From the NCBI RefSeq assembly GCF_025966695.1, contig NZ_JAOEIY010000003.1, positions 62,001 through 126,000 of the forward strand: 64,000 nt of DNA, read 5' to 3'. Source of the DNA: Stutzerimonas sp. S1 (GTDB lineage: Bacteria; Pseudomonadota; Gammaproteobacteria; Pseudomonadales; Pseudomonadaceae). Below the pieces are notes generated by a model. The model did no database searches. It saw only the letters and a program-made list of their open reading frames with translations, and was not told the origin of the DNA. Position numbers and translations under genes: made by a program. Below are positions 48,146-57,425 of this stretch, piece after piece; position 1 is the first letter of the stretch, and every line of letters starts with the position of its first letter.

Positions 48146-49222
48146 ATGCTCAAGGTATTGCGCGGGTGGGTGCATCGTTACTTCTCGGACGAGCAGGCGG
48201 TGGTGCTCGCCGTGTTGCTGTTCCTCGCCTTTGCTGGTGTGCTGACGCTGGGCAACATGCTCGCGCCGGTTATCGCCGGATTGGTGCTGGCGTTTCTCAT
48301 GCAGGGACTGGTCGGTGCGCTCGAACGGCTGAGAATGCCCCATCTGCTGGCTGTCTGGCTGGTCTTCCTGATGTTTGTCGGGGTGCTGGGCGTCTGTCTG
48401 CTGTTCATCGTCCCGTTGCTCTGGCAACAGGTGCTGACGCTGTTCAACGAGCTGCCGCGCATGCTGGTGGAGTGGCAGGCGCTGCTGCTACTGCTGCCCG
48501 AGCGCTACCCGCAGTTGGTGAATGAGGAGCAGGTGCTGCGCGGCATCGATTTCATGCGCGGCGAGATCGCGCGCTACGGGCAGCTGGTCCTGACTTCGTC
48601 GCTGTCGAGCCTGCCATTGTTGATCGGACTGATGATCTATCTGGTCCTGGTGCCGATCCTGGTGTTCTTTTTCCTCAAGGACCGTCAGCAGATCGCCGAC
48701 TGGATAAGGGGCTACCTGCCGCAGGAGCGCGGGCTGATCACCCAGGTCTCGCAGGAGATGAACCTGCAGATTGCCAACTACATTCGGGGCAAGGCCATCG
48801 AGATCTTGATCTGCGCCGTAGTCTCTTATGTAGTGTTCGCTGCGCTGGGTCTCAATTACTCGGCTTTGCTGGCGATGCTGGTCGGAGTCTCGGTCGTGGT
48901 GCCCTATATCGGCGCCACGGTGGTGACCATTCCGATTGCGCTGATCGGCCTGTTCCAGTGGGGGCTTGGCGACGAGTTCATCTACCTGATGGTGGCCTAT
49001 GCAATCATTCAGGCGCTGGATGGCAATGTGCTAGTGCCGCTGCTGTTCTCCGAAGCGGTGAACCTGCATCCGGTCGCCATCATCTGTGCGGTGCTGCTGT
49101 TTGGCGGGCTCTGGGGCTTCTGGGGCGTGTTCTTCGCGATTCCCCTGGCGACGCTGTTCAAGGCGGTGCTGTACGCCTGGCCTCGGCGGCCGCTGTCGGG
49201 GAGCGCCGAAACGGCGGAGTGA
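48146..49222 (+). CDS. PerM/AI-2E transporter family membrane protein
   Basis: This 358-residue protein has about eight hydrophobic helices, starting with AVVLAVLLFLAFAGVLTLGN, and the family motif VPYIGATVVTIPIALIGL followed by AIIQALDGNVLVPLLFSE. Some relatives export autoinducer-2 or act as antiporters; PerM itself is a putative permease. It starts 21 bp after the TusA-like gene, so they are probably co-transcribed. Its substrate is unknown. Confidence 0.9.
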   Translation: MLKVLRGWVHRYFSDEQAVVLAVLLFLAFAGVLTLGNMLAPVIAGLVLAFLMQGLVGALERLRMPHLLAVWLVFLMFVGVLGVCLLFIVPLLWQQVLTLFNELPRMLVEWQALLLLLPERYPQLVNEEQVLRGIDFMRGEIARYGQLVLTSSLSSLPLLIGLMIYLVLVPILVFFFLKDRQQIADWIRGYLPQERGLITQVSQEMNLQIANYIRGKAIEILICAVVSYVVFAALGLNYSALLAMLVGVSVVVPYIGATVVTIPIALIGLFQWGLGDEFIYLMVAYAIIQALDGNVLVPLLFSEAVNLHPVAIICAVLLFGGLWGFWGVFFAIPLATLFKAVLYAWPRRPLSGSAETAE

Positions 49223-49263
49223 TCTCGTGCTGGTGGAGCCGGCCGGCGCCGACCCCACTCGGA

Positions 49264-49737
49264 TCAGGTGACGTTCAGTGCCTGGGCGGCCTGCAGGACG
49301 ACCTCAGCATGACCCGGTACCTTCACGCCACGCCACTCCTGGCGCAGCACTCCGTCGCGGTCGATCAGGAAGGTGCTGCGATCAACCCCCAGATATTCCT
49401 TTCCGTAGAGTTTCTTCAGCTTGATCACGTCGAATAGCTGGCAGAGTTGCTCGCCCTTGTCGCTGATCAGTTCGAACGGGAAGGCCTGCTTGCCCTTGAA
49501 GTTCTCATGGGTCTTCAGGCTGTCGCGCGAGACGCCGAAGACCAGGGTGTTGGCCGCCATAAATGCCTCATGGCGATCGCGAAAATCCTGCCCTTCGGTG
49601 GTGCAGCCTGGCGTGTTGTCCTTCGGATAGAAATACAGAACGACCTGCTTGCCTTTCAGTTCGGCGAGGTTGACCCGCAGGGCGCTGGTTGCCTCTGCCT
49701 GGAAGTTCGCCACCGGTTGATCGAGTTCGACTGCCAT
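49264..49737 (-). CDS. bcp: Thiol peroxidase Bcp (peroxiredoxin Q)
   Basis: This 157-residue peroxiredoxin reduces peroxides. The peroxidatic Cys45 is in KDNTPGCTTEGQDFRD; the position of the E. coli resolving Cys50 is Gln50 here, while a cysteine equivalent to Cys99 is kept (GEQLCQLFDV), so it probably works by a one-Cys or alternative mechanism. It starts 9 bp after gcvR, in the same transcript. Confidence 0.93.
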   Translation of the reverse strand: MAVELDQPVANFQAEATSALRVNLAELKGKQVVLYFYPKDNTPGCTTEGQDFRDRHEAFMAANTLVFGVSRDSLKTHENFKGKQAFPFELISDKGEQLCQLFDVIKLKKLYGKEYLGVDRSTFLIDRDGVLRQEWRGVKVPGHAEVVLQAAQALNVT

Positions 49738-49746
49738 CTTGGCTCC

Positions 49747-50307
49747 TTACGGGTTCTGCGGGCGCCAGGGTTCGATCAGGGCGTCGAGGTTCAGCGCGTC
49801 GGCGAAGTCGAGGAACTGGTCGCGCAGCCAGCTGATCTGGGTGCCGGCGGGAAGGGTAACGGTCAGCGTCGCGTTGAGCATGGTGCCGCCGGTTTGCGGG
49901 GCTTGATAGGTGTCGCACGTCAGGCTTTCCAGCTCGACCCGATGATCGATGAAGAACTGGCACAGCTCATTGAGGATGTCCGGGCGATACACCGCACTCA
50001 CATAGGCGACGTACGGCAACGCCTGGGGGCGGCTTTCCAGCGCTTCGCTGCGGACGACGTTGGCAGTGAAACCGTGCTTCTTCGCCAGGGCAGGGAGGGC
50101 GGTTTCCATGCGGGCGAGGGCATCCCAGCTGCCGGTGATCTCCAGCACCAGTGCGCTGCAGCCGCCGTGACGGGTCAGTCGTGTGCTGACGACGGCACAA
50201 CGGTTCTCGTTGCTGGCCCGGCAGAGCACGTTGGTGAGCTCCATGGGACTGGCGCCCAAGGCGCTGATGACGAGGAACTGTTCGCGGGGTACGGGAGGGG
50301 TGGACAT
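49747..50307 (-). CDS. gcvR: Glycine cleavage repressor-like protein, double ACT domain
   Basis: This 186-residue protein consists of two ACT domains (EQFLVISALGASPMELTNVL and VAYVSAVYRPDILNELCQFF), as in GcvR, which acts with GcvA to repress glycine cleavage in E. coli. The start at 50307 (MSTPPVPREQ) has CAGGAATGCTGC upstream and is preferred over an ATG 13 codons earlier. It is divergent from dapA and leads bcp. Confidence 0.88.
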   Translation of the reverse strand: MSTPPVPREQFLVISALGASPMELTNVLCRASNENRCAVVSTRLTRHGGCSALVLEITGSWDALARMETALPALAKKHGFTANVVRSEALESRPQALPYVAYVSAVYRPDILNELCQFFIDHRVELESLTCDTYQAPQTGGTMLNATLTVTLPAGTQISWLRDQFLDFADALNLDALIEPWRPQNP

Positions 50308-50529
50308 GCAGCATTCCTGGCGGTGGTGAATCGGGTGGCCGGCCAAGCCGAAAACGGCTAAGGGTAGCGAAAAGCACGACGCGAGGGAACGTGCAGAGGC
50401 GGTTGTGAGGCAAAAGAGTTCCCGCGGCTACGCGGTTGTCGGTGTTGCAGGCGAACCATGCGGTGTGCTCGCAAAGCGCAATGGAGCCTTGTACCATTAC
50501 GCCTCTCTTTTTCCGGCAGGAGCGGTTGC

Positions 50530-51408
50530 ATGATTGCGGGCAGTATGGTGGCGCTAGTCACCCCCATGGACGCACAGGGTGGTCTGGATTGGGACAGCCT
50601 GAGCAAGCTGGTGGACTTCCATTTGCAGGAAGGCACCAATGCAATCGTCGCTGTCGGGACGACTGGTGAGTCCGCGACCCTGAGTGTCGCCGAGCACATC
50701 GAGGTGATTCGGCGGGTAGTCGATCAGGTCAACGGTCGCATCCCGGTCATCGCCGGCACTGGCGCTAACTCCACCAGCGAGGCCGTCGAACTGACGGAGA
50801 ACGCCCGGTCCGCCGGCGCCGATGCCTGTCTGCTGGTGACTCCGTATTACAACAAGCCGACTCAGGAAGGCCTGTACCTGCACTTCAAGCACATCGCCGA
50901 GGCTGTGGCGATTCCGCAGATTCTTTACAACGTACCCGGCCGCACTGTGTGCGACATGCTGCCGGAGACTGTCGAGCGGCTCTCCAGGGTGCCAAACATC
51001 ATCGGTATCAAGGAAGCCACCGGCGACCTCCAGCGCGGCCAGGAAGTGCTGGATCGGGTTGGCAAAGACTTTCTGGTGTATTCCGGCGACGACCCAACTG
51101 CGGTCGAGCTGATGCTGTTGGGTGGCAAGGGTAATATTTCGGTAACTGCCAACGTCGCGCCGCGGGCGATGAGTGACCTATGCGCCGCCGCTATGGCCGG
51201 CGATGCGGTGACCGCCCGCGCCATCAATGAACGCCTGATGCCGCTACATCGCGCCCTGTTCCTGGAGTCCAATCCGATTCCGGTCAAGTGGGCGCTCCAC
51301 GAGATGGGCCTGATGGGCAATGGTATCCGCCTGCCGCTGACGTGGTTGAGCGAGAGCTGCCATGAACCGCTGCGCCAGGCGATGCGCCAAACCGGCGTAC
51401 TGGTTTGA
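50530..51408 (+). CDS. dapA: 4-hydroxy-tetrahydrodipicolinate synthase DapA
   Basis: DapA (292 residues) condenses pyruvate with aspartate semialdehyde in lysine and diaminopimelate synthesis. Lys161 (IGIKEATGD) forms the Schiff base, Tyr133 (ILYNVPGRT) and Thr44-Thr45 (GTTGES) complete the relay. The start at 50530 has GGCAGGAGCGGTTGC upstream. bamC follows after 17 bp. Confidence 0.97.
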   Translation: MIAGSMVALVTPMDAQGGLDWDSLSKLVDFHLQEGTNAIVAVGTTGESATLSVAEHIEVIRRVVDQVNGRIPVIAGTGANSTSEAVELTENARSAGADACLLVTPYYNKPTQEGLYLHFKHIAEAVAIPQILYNVPGRTVCDMLPETVERLSRVPNIIGIKEATGDLQRGQEVLDRVGKDFLVYSGDDPTAVELMLLGGKGNISVTANVAPRAMSDLCAAAMAGDAVTARAINERLMPLHRALFLESNPIPVKWALHEMGLMGNGIRLPLTWLSESCHEPLRQAMRQTGVLV

Positions 51409-51425
51409 ACGATTAAGGAATACGC

Positions 51426-52526
51426 ATGAAGCGACTGGCCGGACTTTCCACATTAGCCCTGACCATCTCTGTCACCAGCGGCTGCGGCTGGCTGTGGGGC
51501 GAAGATGGATACTTCCGCGATCGCGGCAGCGACTATCTTTCGGCGCGGCAGGTCGCTCCGATGCAGGTTCCGGTCGAGGGTGATATTCGCCCGCTCGACC
51601 CGCTGTTGCCGATTCCGCGGCAGGTCGCCGATTCCACCGTTTCTGGCGAGTATGAGGTGCCTCGCCCGCAGCGGCTGCAAGTGGCGGCGGAAGTCAGCGA
51701 CTTCAGTGTTCAGAGCTCCGAGAGCGCCCGTTGGCTGGTGGCACTGCGTAGTCCTGCGCAAGTGTGGGCTGCGACACGGCAGTTCTTTGTCGAAGCCGGC
51801 TTCAGCATCGGCGAAGAACGCCCGCAGACCGGGGAGTTCAGCACCGCCTGGCAGCGAGGCGATCAACTCGACCCCGCGCTGGCGCGCAATCTCGGCCTGC
51901 AGGATGGCGAAGCCAAGGTGCGCGTGCGTATCGAGCCCGGCGTACAGCCCAGCACTAGTGAGATCTTCGTGCTGAGTGTGCTGCGACCTGTCGACAGCAG
52001 CGCGGACGTCGCCTGGCCGCAAACGTCCACCAACAAGGAGCTAGACCGGGTACTGCTTGATGAGCTGCAGGCCAAGCTAAGCAGCGGTGCCGAGCAAGGC
52101 GGCACCGTGTCGCTGCTGGCCGAACGCGACTTTGATGCGCCGAGCCGCGTCACACTCAGCAACGACGGCAGCGGCAATCCGGTATTGCAGCTGGATACCG
52201 ACTTCGATCGCGCCTGGTCGAGCGTTGGTCGGGCATTGCAGGCTGGCGACGTGCGAGTCGATGACCTTGATCGCAGTCTCGGCGTGTATTACGTCAACCT
52301 CGCCGAAGGTGCCAGGGACCCGCAAGAAAAGCCCGGTTTCTTCAGCCGACTGTTTGGTGGCGCGGCGGATAAGGATGACATCGAGGCGCGCGCCGAGCGC
52401 TATCAGGTACGCCTGACCCGCGCGGGCGACAAGATTCTGGTGACGCTGGACAAGAGCGTCGACACTGTCGCCCCGGCTGATGTTGCCCGCCGCGTGCTTT
52501 CGCTGATCAAGGACAACCTGGGCTGA
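51426..52526 (+). CDS. bamC: Outer-membrane assembly lipoprotein BamC
   Basis: BamC (366 residues) is a lipoprotein of the BAM complex that inserts outer-membrane proteins. The lipobox is SVTSGC (Cys20), and two helix-grip domains (about 85-210 and 215-365; SARWLVALRSPAQVWAATRQ and LDTDFDRAWSSVGRALQAG) follow. dapA-bamC is a classic gene pair. A terminator follows at once. Confidence 0.94.
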   Translation: MKRLAGLSTLALTISVTSGCGWLWGEDGYFRDRGSDYLSARQVAPMQVPVEGDIRPLDPLLPIPRQVADSTVSGEYEVPRPQRLQVAAEVSDFSVQSSESARWLVALRSPAQVWAATRQFFVEAGFSIGEERPQTGEFSTAWQRGDQLDPALARNLGLQDGEAKVRVRIEPGVQPSTSEIFVLSVLRPVDSSADVAWPQTSTNKELDRVLLDELQAKLSSGAEQGGTVSLLAERDFDAPSRVTLSNDGSGNPVLQLDTDFDRAWSSVGRALQAGDVRVDDLDRSLGVYYVNLAEGARDPQEKPGFFSRLFGGAADKDDIEARAERYQVRLTRAGDKILVTLDKSVDTVAPADVARRVLSLIKDNLG

Positions 52527-52556
52527 GCGCAAGCGGCAGCCTCGTACTAATCCAAT

Positions 52557-52588
52557 AGGCGAAACTCAGGTTTCGCCTGTTTTGTTTT
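52557..52588 (+). terminator. Terminator between bamC and purC
   Basis: AGGCGAAAC pairs with GTTTCGCCT over 9 bp around TCAG and is followed by GTTTTGTTTT. purC therefore has its own promoter in the short gap. Confidence 0.9.
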
Positions 52589-52617
52589 GATGACCTGCTA
52601 ACCGCGGAATTTTTCAT

Positions 52618-53487
52618 ATGACCACCCCCACCGTCCTGAGTCTGAAGAAGATCTATTCGGGCAAGGTTCGCGATCTCTACGAGATCGACGAAAAACGCAT
52701 GCTCATGGTCGCCACTGATCGCCTCTCGGCGTTCGACGTGATTCTCGCCGAGCCGATTCCGGAAAAGGGCAAGATCCTTACGGCGATCTCCAACTTCTGG
52801 TTCGACAAGCTCAAGGACCTGGTGCCCAATCATTTCACCGGCGACAAGGTCGAGGACGTGGTGTCGGCTGCCGAACTGCCACTGGTCGAGGGGCGCGCGG
52901 TAGTCGCCAAGCGCCTCAAGCCGATTGCGGTGGAAGCCATCGTGCGTGGATACATCGTCGGCTCCGGCTGGAAGGAATACCAGAAGAGCGGCACCGTCTG
53001 CGGCATTGCGTTGCCGGCCGGGTTGAAGGAGGCGGCCAAGCTGCCGCAGCCGATCTTCACTCCGTCGACCAAGGCTGCTGTCGGCGACCATGACGAGAAC
53101 ATCTCCTTCGAGCAATGCGAGACGATCATCGGCAAGGAGCTGGCGGCCAAGGTCCGTGATGTTTCCATTGCGCTCTACAGTGCTGCGGTCGAGTACGCGG
53201 CTACTCGCGGCATCATCATCGCCGACACCAAGTTCGAATTCGGACTCGACGAAGATGGCACCTTGACGCTGATGGATGAAGTGCTGACCCCTGATTCCAG
53301 CCGCTTCTGGCCGGCGGATAGCTACGTCGAAGGCAGTAATCCGCCGAGCTTCGACAAGCAGTTCGTCCGTGACTGGCTCGAGTCCACCGGCTGGAACAAG
53401 GAGCCGCCGGCGCCACCTGTTCCGATGGAGGTTGCGCAGAAAACCGCCGACAAGTATCGCGAAGCGCTAACCCGGCTGACCGCCTGA
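52618..53487 (+). CDS. purC: SAICAR synthetase, long ADE1-like form
   Basis: This enzyme joins aspartate to CAIR in purine synthesis. The 289-residue protein has the SAICAR motifs [40 protein letters not shown] and [13 protein letters not shown]. The C-terminal extension ([16 protein letters not shown]) is that of the long form found in fungi and some bacteria; P. aeruginosa has a short 236-residue form at this locus, as I recall it. It starts 91 bp after bamC and ends 95 bp before tRNA-Ser. Confidence 0.96.
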   Translation: MTTPTVLSLKKIYSGKVRDLYEIDEKRMLMVATDRLSAFDVILAEPIPEKGKILTAISNFWFDKLKDLVPNHFTGDKVEDVVSAAELPLVEGRAVVAKRLKPIAVEAIVRGYIVGSGWKEYQKSGTVCGIALPAGLKEAAKLPQPIFTPSTKAAVGDHDENISFEQCETIIGKELAAKVRDVSIALYSAAVEYAATRGIIIADTKFEFGLDEDGTLTLMDEVLTPDSSRFWPADSYVEGSNPPSFDKQFVRDWLESTGWNKEPPAPPVPMEVAQKTADKYREALTRLTA

Positions 53488-53544
53488 CTCGAGGGCGCGC
53501 GGCAACCCCTGTAAGCGATTGAAAAATCTATTGCGGCGGGGGGG

Positions 53545-53572
53545 TCGACAAACGACGTTGAGCTGCTATCAT
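53545..53572 (+). promoter_or_regulatory. Promoter of tRNA-Ser
   Basis: TCGACA (53545-53550) and TATCAT (53567-53572), 16 bp apart, are followed by the GC-rich discriminator GCGCGCC. The -10 is the same as that of tRNA-Lys. Confidence 0.75.
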
Positions 53573-53582
53573 GCGCGCCGCT

Positions 53583-53672
53583 GGAGAGATGCCGGAGTGG
53601 CCGAACGGGACGGATTCGAAATCCGTTGTACCCTCGCGGGTACCTAGGGTTCAAATCCCTATCTCTCCGCCA
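53583..53672 (+). tRNA. tRNA-Ser (anticodon CGA)
   Basis: This 90-nt class II tRNA has acceptor stem GGAGAGA/TCTCTCC, anticodon arm GGATTCGAAATCC (anticodon CGA), a long variable arm (TACCCTCGCGGGTA) and an encoded CCA. The tRNA lies after purC as in other pseudomonads. Confidence 0.97.
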
Positions 53673-53683
53673 TACAGTTAAAC

Positions 53684-53722
53684 GAAAGCCCCTGTTTCAT
53701 ATGAACAGGGGCTTTCGTGTTT
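53684..53722. terminator. Bidirectional terminator, tRNA-Ser / ydbL
   Basis: A perfect 13-bp stem, GAAAGCCCCTGTT with AACAGGGGCTTTC, is followed by GTGTTTTC on the plus strand and GTTTAACTG on the minus strand. It lies between the tRNA and the convergent ydbL-ynbE-ydbH genes. Confidence 0.88.
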
Positions 53723-53797
53723 TCTACGAGCCATTAATGTCAGCTGGCGCGCCAGCCCCGTGGCGGTGCTCGTTGCTGCGGGGCTGCGGTCACCGCC

Positions 53798-54142
53798 TTA
53801 CTTCTTGACCCAGGTTCCGTTGAGCTGGATGTATTGTCCGCGCGGGGTTTTCTCCAGGGCCTTCTTGCCGGCGATGGCTTCGACATTGTCGACGCTGATG
53901 CCGTTCTGCTGAGCGACGCGATGATACTCGGCGCGTCGGGCCTGGTTGATCTGGCTGGCGATCTCTTCCGCCTGACCGCCTGGCTTGATCACCCCGAGGT
54001 AACCGTCGGGCTTCTCGCCAAGCTGGCCGCTGGCCTTGGCAGAGCCTAGGGCGGTCATGGCTTCGTTGAGGGTGAGAGCGGCAGCGGGCAGCGCCATGCA
54101 GAGCGCCAGCAGCAGGCTTGCCAGTTTCAGGTAGGTTTTCAT
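53798..54142 (-). CDS. ydbL: YdbL-family (DUF1318) periplasmic protein
   Basis: This 114-residue exported protein (signal peptide about 1-22, LASLLLALCMALPAAA) has the DUF1318 motif GYLGVIKPGG and ARRAEYHRVAQQNG. In E. coli YdbL acts with YnbE and YdbH in phospholipid transport to the outer membrane, apparently as a chaperone of the bridge. It is the last gene of the three, 8 bp after ynbE. Confidence 0.9.
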   Translation of the reverse strand: MKTYLKLASLLLALCMALPAAALTLNEAMTALGSAKASGQLGEKPDGYLGVIKPGGQAEEIASQINQARRAEYHRVAQQNGISVDNVEAIAGKKALEKTPRGQYIQLNGTWVKK

Positions 54143-54150
54143 TGGCTTCC

Positions 54151-54342
54151 TCAGAACAGTCCGCTGTCTTCGTTGATGATCGAATCGAGCTGCTTGTCCA
54201 CCTTGATGTAGATTTCGTGCTCAATCTTCACGTTCAGATTGATGTTGATCGGCTCGTTTGGCACGGCCAGCTCGACTCGCGGCGTACAGGCGCTGGTGAG
54301 TACGGTCAGAACCAGGATGGTAAGCGGGCGGTGCAACCGCAT
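54151..54342 (-). CDS. ynbE: YnbE-like small outer-membrane lipoprotein
   Basis: This 63-residue lipoprotein (lipobox VLTSAC, Cys19) has a short mature part, INLNVKIEHEIYIKVDKQLD, that can pair as beta-strands with the end of YdbH, as described for E. coli YnbE. The start at 54342 is chosen because it opens the signal peptide; a longer frame from 54381 overlaps ydbH. Confidence 0.88.
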   Translation of the reverse strand: MRLHRPLTILVLTVLTSACTPRVELAVPNEPININLNVKIEHEIYIKVDKQLDSIINEDSGLF

Positions 54343-54377
54343 GGCGGTGTCTCCTGTATCGGTGGCGAGGTGAAGTC

Positions 54378-56948
54378 TCATTGCAGGCGCTCTCGCACTC
54401 GTCGCTGTATGGTTTCGCTCACGCGATCGCTCAGCTGCAGGCTGGTCAGCAGGGCGGGGATGTCTTCCTCGAGGTTGATCGAGAAGTTGATCGGTCGCCC
54501 GCCTTCCAGGGTCGGGTTGCTGCCGTGCAGACGCAGCCCTAGTCGCAGCTTACCGTTTTCATCATAGCGGACATCGCTCGACAGTAGGTCGTAGTGGAAG
54601 TCGTGCAGGGCGTCGGCCACCAGCTTCATTGCTGGGTTCGTCTGCCCGAGTGCGTCGATCTTCGGTGAACGGAAACGTAGAACGCCGCCCGGCTCACGCG
54701 CCGCGAGGTTGCCGGCATCAATGGTCAGTCCGGCGGGCGTGTACTGCAGTTGCAGTGTACCGTCGATGCTGCCCGTGCCGCTGAGTCCTTCGGTGGGATA
54801 GGCCGCAAGCAGGGCGGGTAGTTGCACGCTTTGGAGGCGCGCCTGCAAAGGCTGGTGAGATTCAGCGAGGTCGAGGGTGCCGGGGAGCAGCCATAGACGA
54901 CCGTCAAAGACCCGCGTTTCGGCCAGCTGCCAGCTCAGCTTGCCTTGCGACGGCCGTGCGAGCTTCGCTTGATAGGCGCCACGCAGCAGTAGTGGGCCGA
55001 GTTCGAAGCCAGGGTTGGCCCGCAGCAGTTTGAGTTCGCTCAGGTCCAGGCTCAGGAGCTCGCCGTTAATCGTCAGTTTGGCTTTGGTGTCCAGACCGCT
55101 CAGTTCGGCGCGGTCGTAGATGCCGGCTAAACCCTTTCCGGTCAGCGCCAGCGTGGCGGAAAGCGCTGCGGTTGTGTTGGGAAGGAGCAGCCGGCCTTCT
55201 GCCTGCAGGCGGCCGCTGTCGAGCTGCAATAAGGTGGGCCAATCGGCCAGCGTGCGGGCAAGCGGGTTGCCGGACCGCAAGAACAGCTCGGGCAGCTTGC
55301 CCTTGACTTGTAACGCGCCATTCCAGGCATTTTCGAGGTCGACGGTAAGCGACAGCCCGGAGCGGTTGCTCAGCGGCCCGCTGGCGGTCAGGCGAGCATT
55401 GTCTAAATCGACCTGACCGTTCCAATGCCAGCCCTGGGTGATCAGCTTTGGCTGTTGCAGGCTTGCGGCAGTCAATTTGGTAGGGCCGTGGGCGTGCAGC
55501 TGTGGCGTGCCGGGGGCGGCCATCTGTCCCTGTAGCTGCATCCCGTCCAGTTCGGCGACGAGCTGGTCCGCCAGCACGGTCCCGGCGTGCAAACGCTCGA
55601 GGGCGATCTCGGCGTCGCCGAGACTCAGCTCGAATTGCGCTGGATCGATGCGCCCGCTGAAGCGCAGATTGCCGTGCAGGCCCTGCAGGTCGAGTTCTGC
55701 CAGGGTGACGCGAGCGCTGGTCAGCTGCAGCACGGCGTCCTCCACGGTTATGCCGGGTTGATCGGTGCTGTTAACCAGCAGCTGCGCCTGGAGCGATGTC
55801 TGGCTGGGGCCGTCACCACGCAGCTGTAACTGCAGCGGCAGCTGATCGGCAGCCGCGCTGCTCGCTCCTGGGGTGATCCTGACGGAGAGCGTGTCTGGAT
55901 GTAGTCCTGTGGGAATGGTCGCGAGTACTGCGGCGGCCGGGCGAATCTGCAAGTCCGCTGTGAGTGCCGTCGGCAGCCAGGTGCCGGTACCTGTATTTGC
56001 GCTGAGATTGAGCCGGCCTTGCACTTCTCCCATGCCGGGCAGCGGCCAGAACAGCGGCAGATCGGCGGAAAGTTGCAGTTCGCCGACGAGCTGGCGCCAG
56101 TCGAGCGGCACCCTAGCCGGCAGGGTAAGTGCCCAGCCGGCACCGATACGCATGTCGGTCGGCAGATTGGCGAGACTGTCGGCGTCGTGCGCGAACCACT
56201 GCCCTAGCCAGTCCAGCACCCACGGTGCCTCGGGGAGGCCGTTCACGGCGAGCGTGCCGCGCCATTGCTTGGCCTCGTCGCTAGTTGCTGCTCGGCTGTC
56301 CAGGCTAAGGCGTTGCTCGCCGTCGAGCAAAAGCCGCAGGTTCAATAGCACGTCGGCCCCATCGGGCATCGCCTCGGCTCTCAGCGATGCCCGATGGTCG
56401 GCATGCGTTAGGTTCACCTCCCCATGCAGAGGTAGCAGGCCGGCGCCGGTTCGTTGCACGGACAGCGAGCCACGCTCATGACAGGTTCCCGTGGTGCAGG
56501 GGATTTGCAGCACCGTTTCATGAATGGTCAGCTGCTGAGGTAGCCAGCCTGCCCAGCGCTGCAGGCTTGGCCAGATTGTGGGAGCGGTGGACGAATGGGG
56601 GACGACAGGAGGCTGTGGGCTGGCGCTCCAGTGGAGTTCGAGTCTGGCAATCTCTACCGACTGCGGCCGTAGGCCCCGGAGCAGCCCGGCCAGGCGCAAC
56701 GACAGATCCTCCGCGCGCAGGGTGATGAGGGTTCCGTCGGCGGATCGCTGTTTATACGCCAGCTGCCGTAGTGACAACCCGTCGCGGGAGAACGCTAGAC
56801 CGCGCCAATGAAGCTCGCTGATGCCTTGCTCCAGGGTAAATCGGTCCCAACGATGCAGTGCGTAGGCAACGATTGTGCCGACTATCACCAGCAGGCCTAG
56901 CGACAGCCACAGCCAAGAAGTCCGCCGTTTGCTCATTGCCGAATCCAT
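54378..56948 (-). CDS. ydbH: YdbH, AsmA-like intermembrane phospholipid transport protein
   Basis: YdbH (856 residues) is an AsmA-like bridge that, with TamB and YhdP, carries phospholipids from the inner to the outer membrane. An N-terminal anchor (LWLSLGLLVIVGTIVAYAL, about 14-32) is followed by a long beta-rich region and the C-terminal DUF2125/YdbH-type domain (ADALHDFHYDLLSSDVRYDE). The start may be 56948 or, four codons later, 56936 (MSKRRTSW). The operon ydbH-ynbE-ydbL is conserved. Confidence 0.9.
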   Translation of the reverse strand: MDSAMSKRRTSWLWLSLGLLVIVGTIVAYALHRWDRFTLEQGISELHWRGLAFSRDGLSLRQLAYKQRSADGTLITLRAEDLSLRLAGLLRGLRPQSVEIARLELHWSASPQPPVVPHSSTAPTIWPSLQRWAGWLPQQLTIHETVLQIPCTTGTCHERGSLSVQRTGAGLLPLHGEVNLTHADHRASLRAEAMPDGADVLLNLRLLLDGEQRLSLDSRAATSDEAKQWRGTLAVNGLPEAPWVLDWLGQWFAHDADSLANLPTDMRIGAGWALTLPARVPLDWRQLVGELQLSADLPLFWPLPGMGEVQGRLNLSANTGTGTWLPTALTADLQIRPAAAVLATIPTGLHPDTLSVRITPGASSAAADQLPLQLQLRGDGPSQTSLQAQLLVNSTDQPGITVEDAVLQLTSARVTLAELDLQGLHGNLRFSGRIDPAQFELSLGDAEIALERLHAGTVLADQLVAELDGMQLQGQMAAPGTPQLHAHGPTKLTAASLQQPKLITQGWHWNGQVDLDNARLTASGPLSNRSGLSLTVDLENAWNGALQVKGKLPELFLRSGNPLARTLADWPTLLQLDSGRLQAEGRLLLPNTTAALSATLALTGKGLAGIYDRAELSGLDTKAKLTINGELLSLDLSELKLLRANPGFELGPLLLRGAYQAKLARPSQGKLSWQLAETRVFDGRLWLLPGTLDLAESHQPLQARLQSVQLPALLAAYPTEGLSGTGSIDGTLQLQYTPAGLTIDAGNLAAREPGGVLRFRSPKIDALGQTNPAMKLVADALHDFHYDLLSSDVRYDENGKLRLGLRLHGSNPTLEGGRPINFSINLEEDIPALLTSLQLSDRVSETIQRRVRERLQ

Positions 56949-57425
56949 GCTCGTTTCGAGCGCACAGCATAGCCGTAGTTACGCACTGGACGTGGTGTTC
57001 ACGCGGAAGAACATGCGACTCGATTCGCTGCAGAAAGTTCCGCCGAAGCACTGCTAATTCTGGCGAAAACCCTTGAGCCAAGGCGGTTGCAGCGTTGTGC
57101 GCCAAACTTGTGCACATTTGCGGGCGTTCTTTGTCAAGCACTTATGACAAACTGTCGCAAACCCGCGTGGTATCAGGGTTTTTCTTTAACTTATTGAAAA
57201 TAAAGGAATTATTCTGCTGGTGAAAAAACCGCCAGTTTAACCGGAACCCCCGAATCATCGGGCTTCGAGAAACTTGTTCGCTGATTGTCCACTGACTTAT
57301 CCACAGGATCTGTGGATGAAATTCTAGTGTGCGCTAGAACGCGTTTTGTGGGCTTTGACAAGACTTTCACTCTTGGAAAAAAGGAGTAGAGTGCGCGCCC
57401 TTATCCCAATCGCTGTCCTCGATCC
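56949..57425. promoter_or_regulatory. Gene-free divergent region with DnaA-box-like sites
   Basis: These 477 bp separate divergent ydbH and a Sel1-repeat gene. A perfect inverted repeat TTTGTCA-N8-TGACAAA lies at 57130-57151. An AT-rich stretch spans about 57176-57213. TTATCCACA (57297-57305) is a perfect DnaA box; TGTGGATGA (57311-57319), TTGTGCACA (57108-57116) and TTGTCCACT (57285-57293) are weaker matches. TTGACA at 57356-57361 could be a -35, but no matching -10 is at the right distance. No gene is seen. Confidence 0.5.

Noticed and set aside
57356..57390. TTGACA with TAGAGT as a tRNA-like promoter
   Set aside because: The spacing between the two elements is 26 bp, too long for a sigma-70 promoter, and no RNA gene follows.
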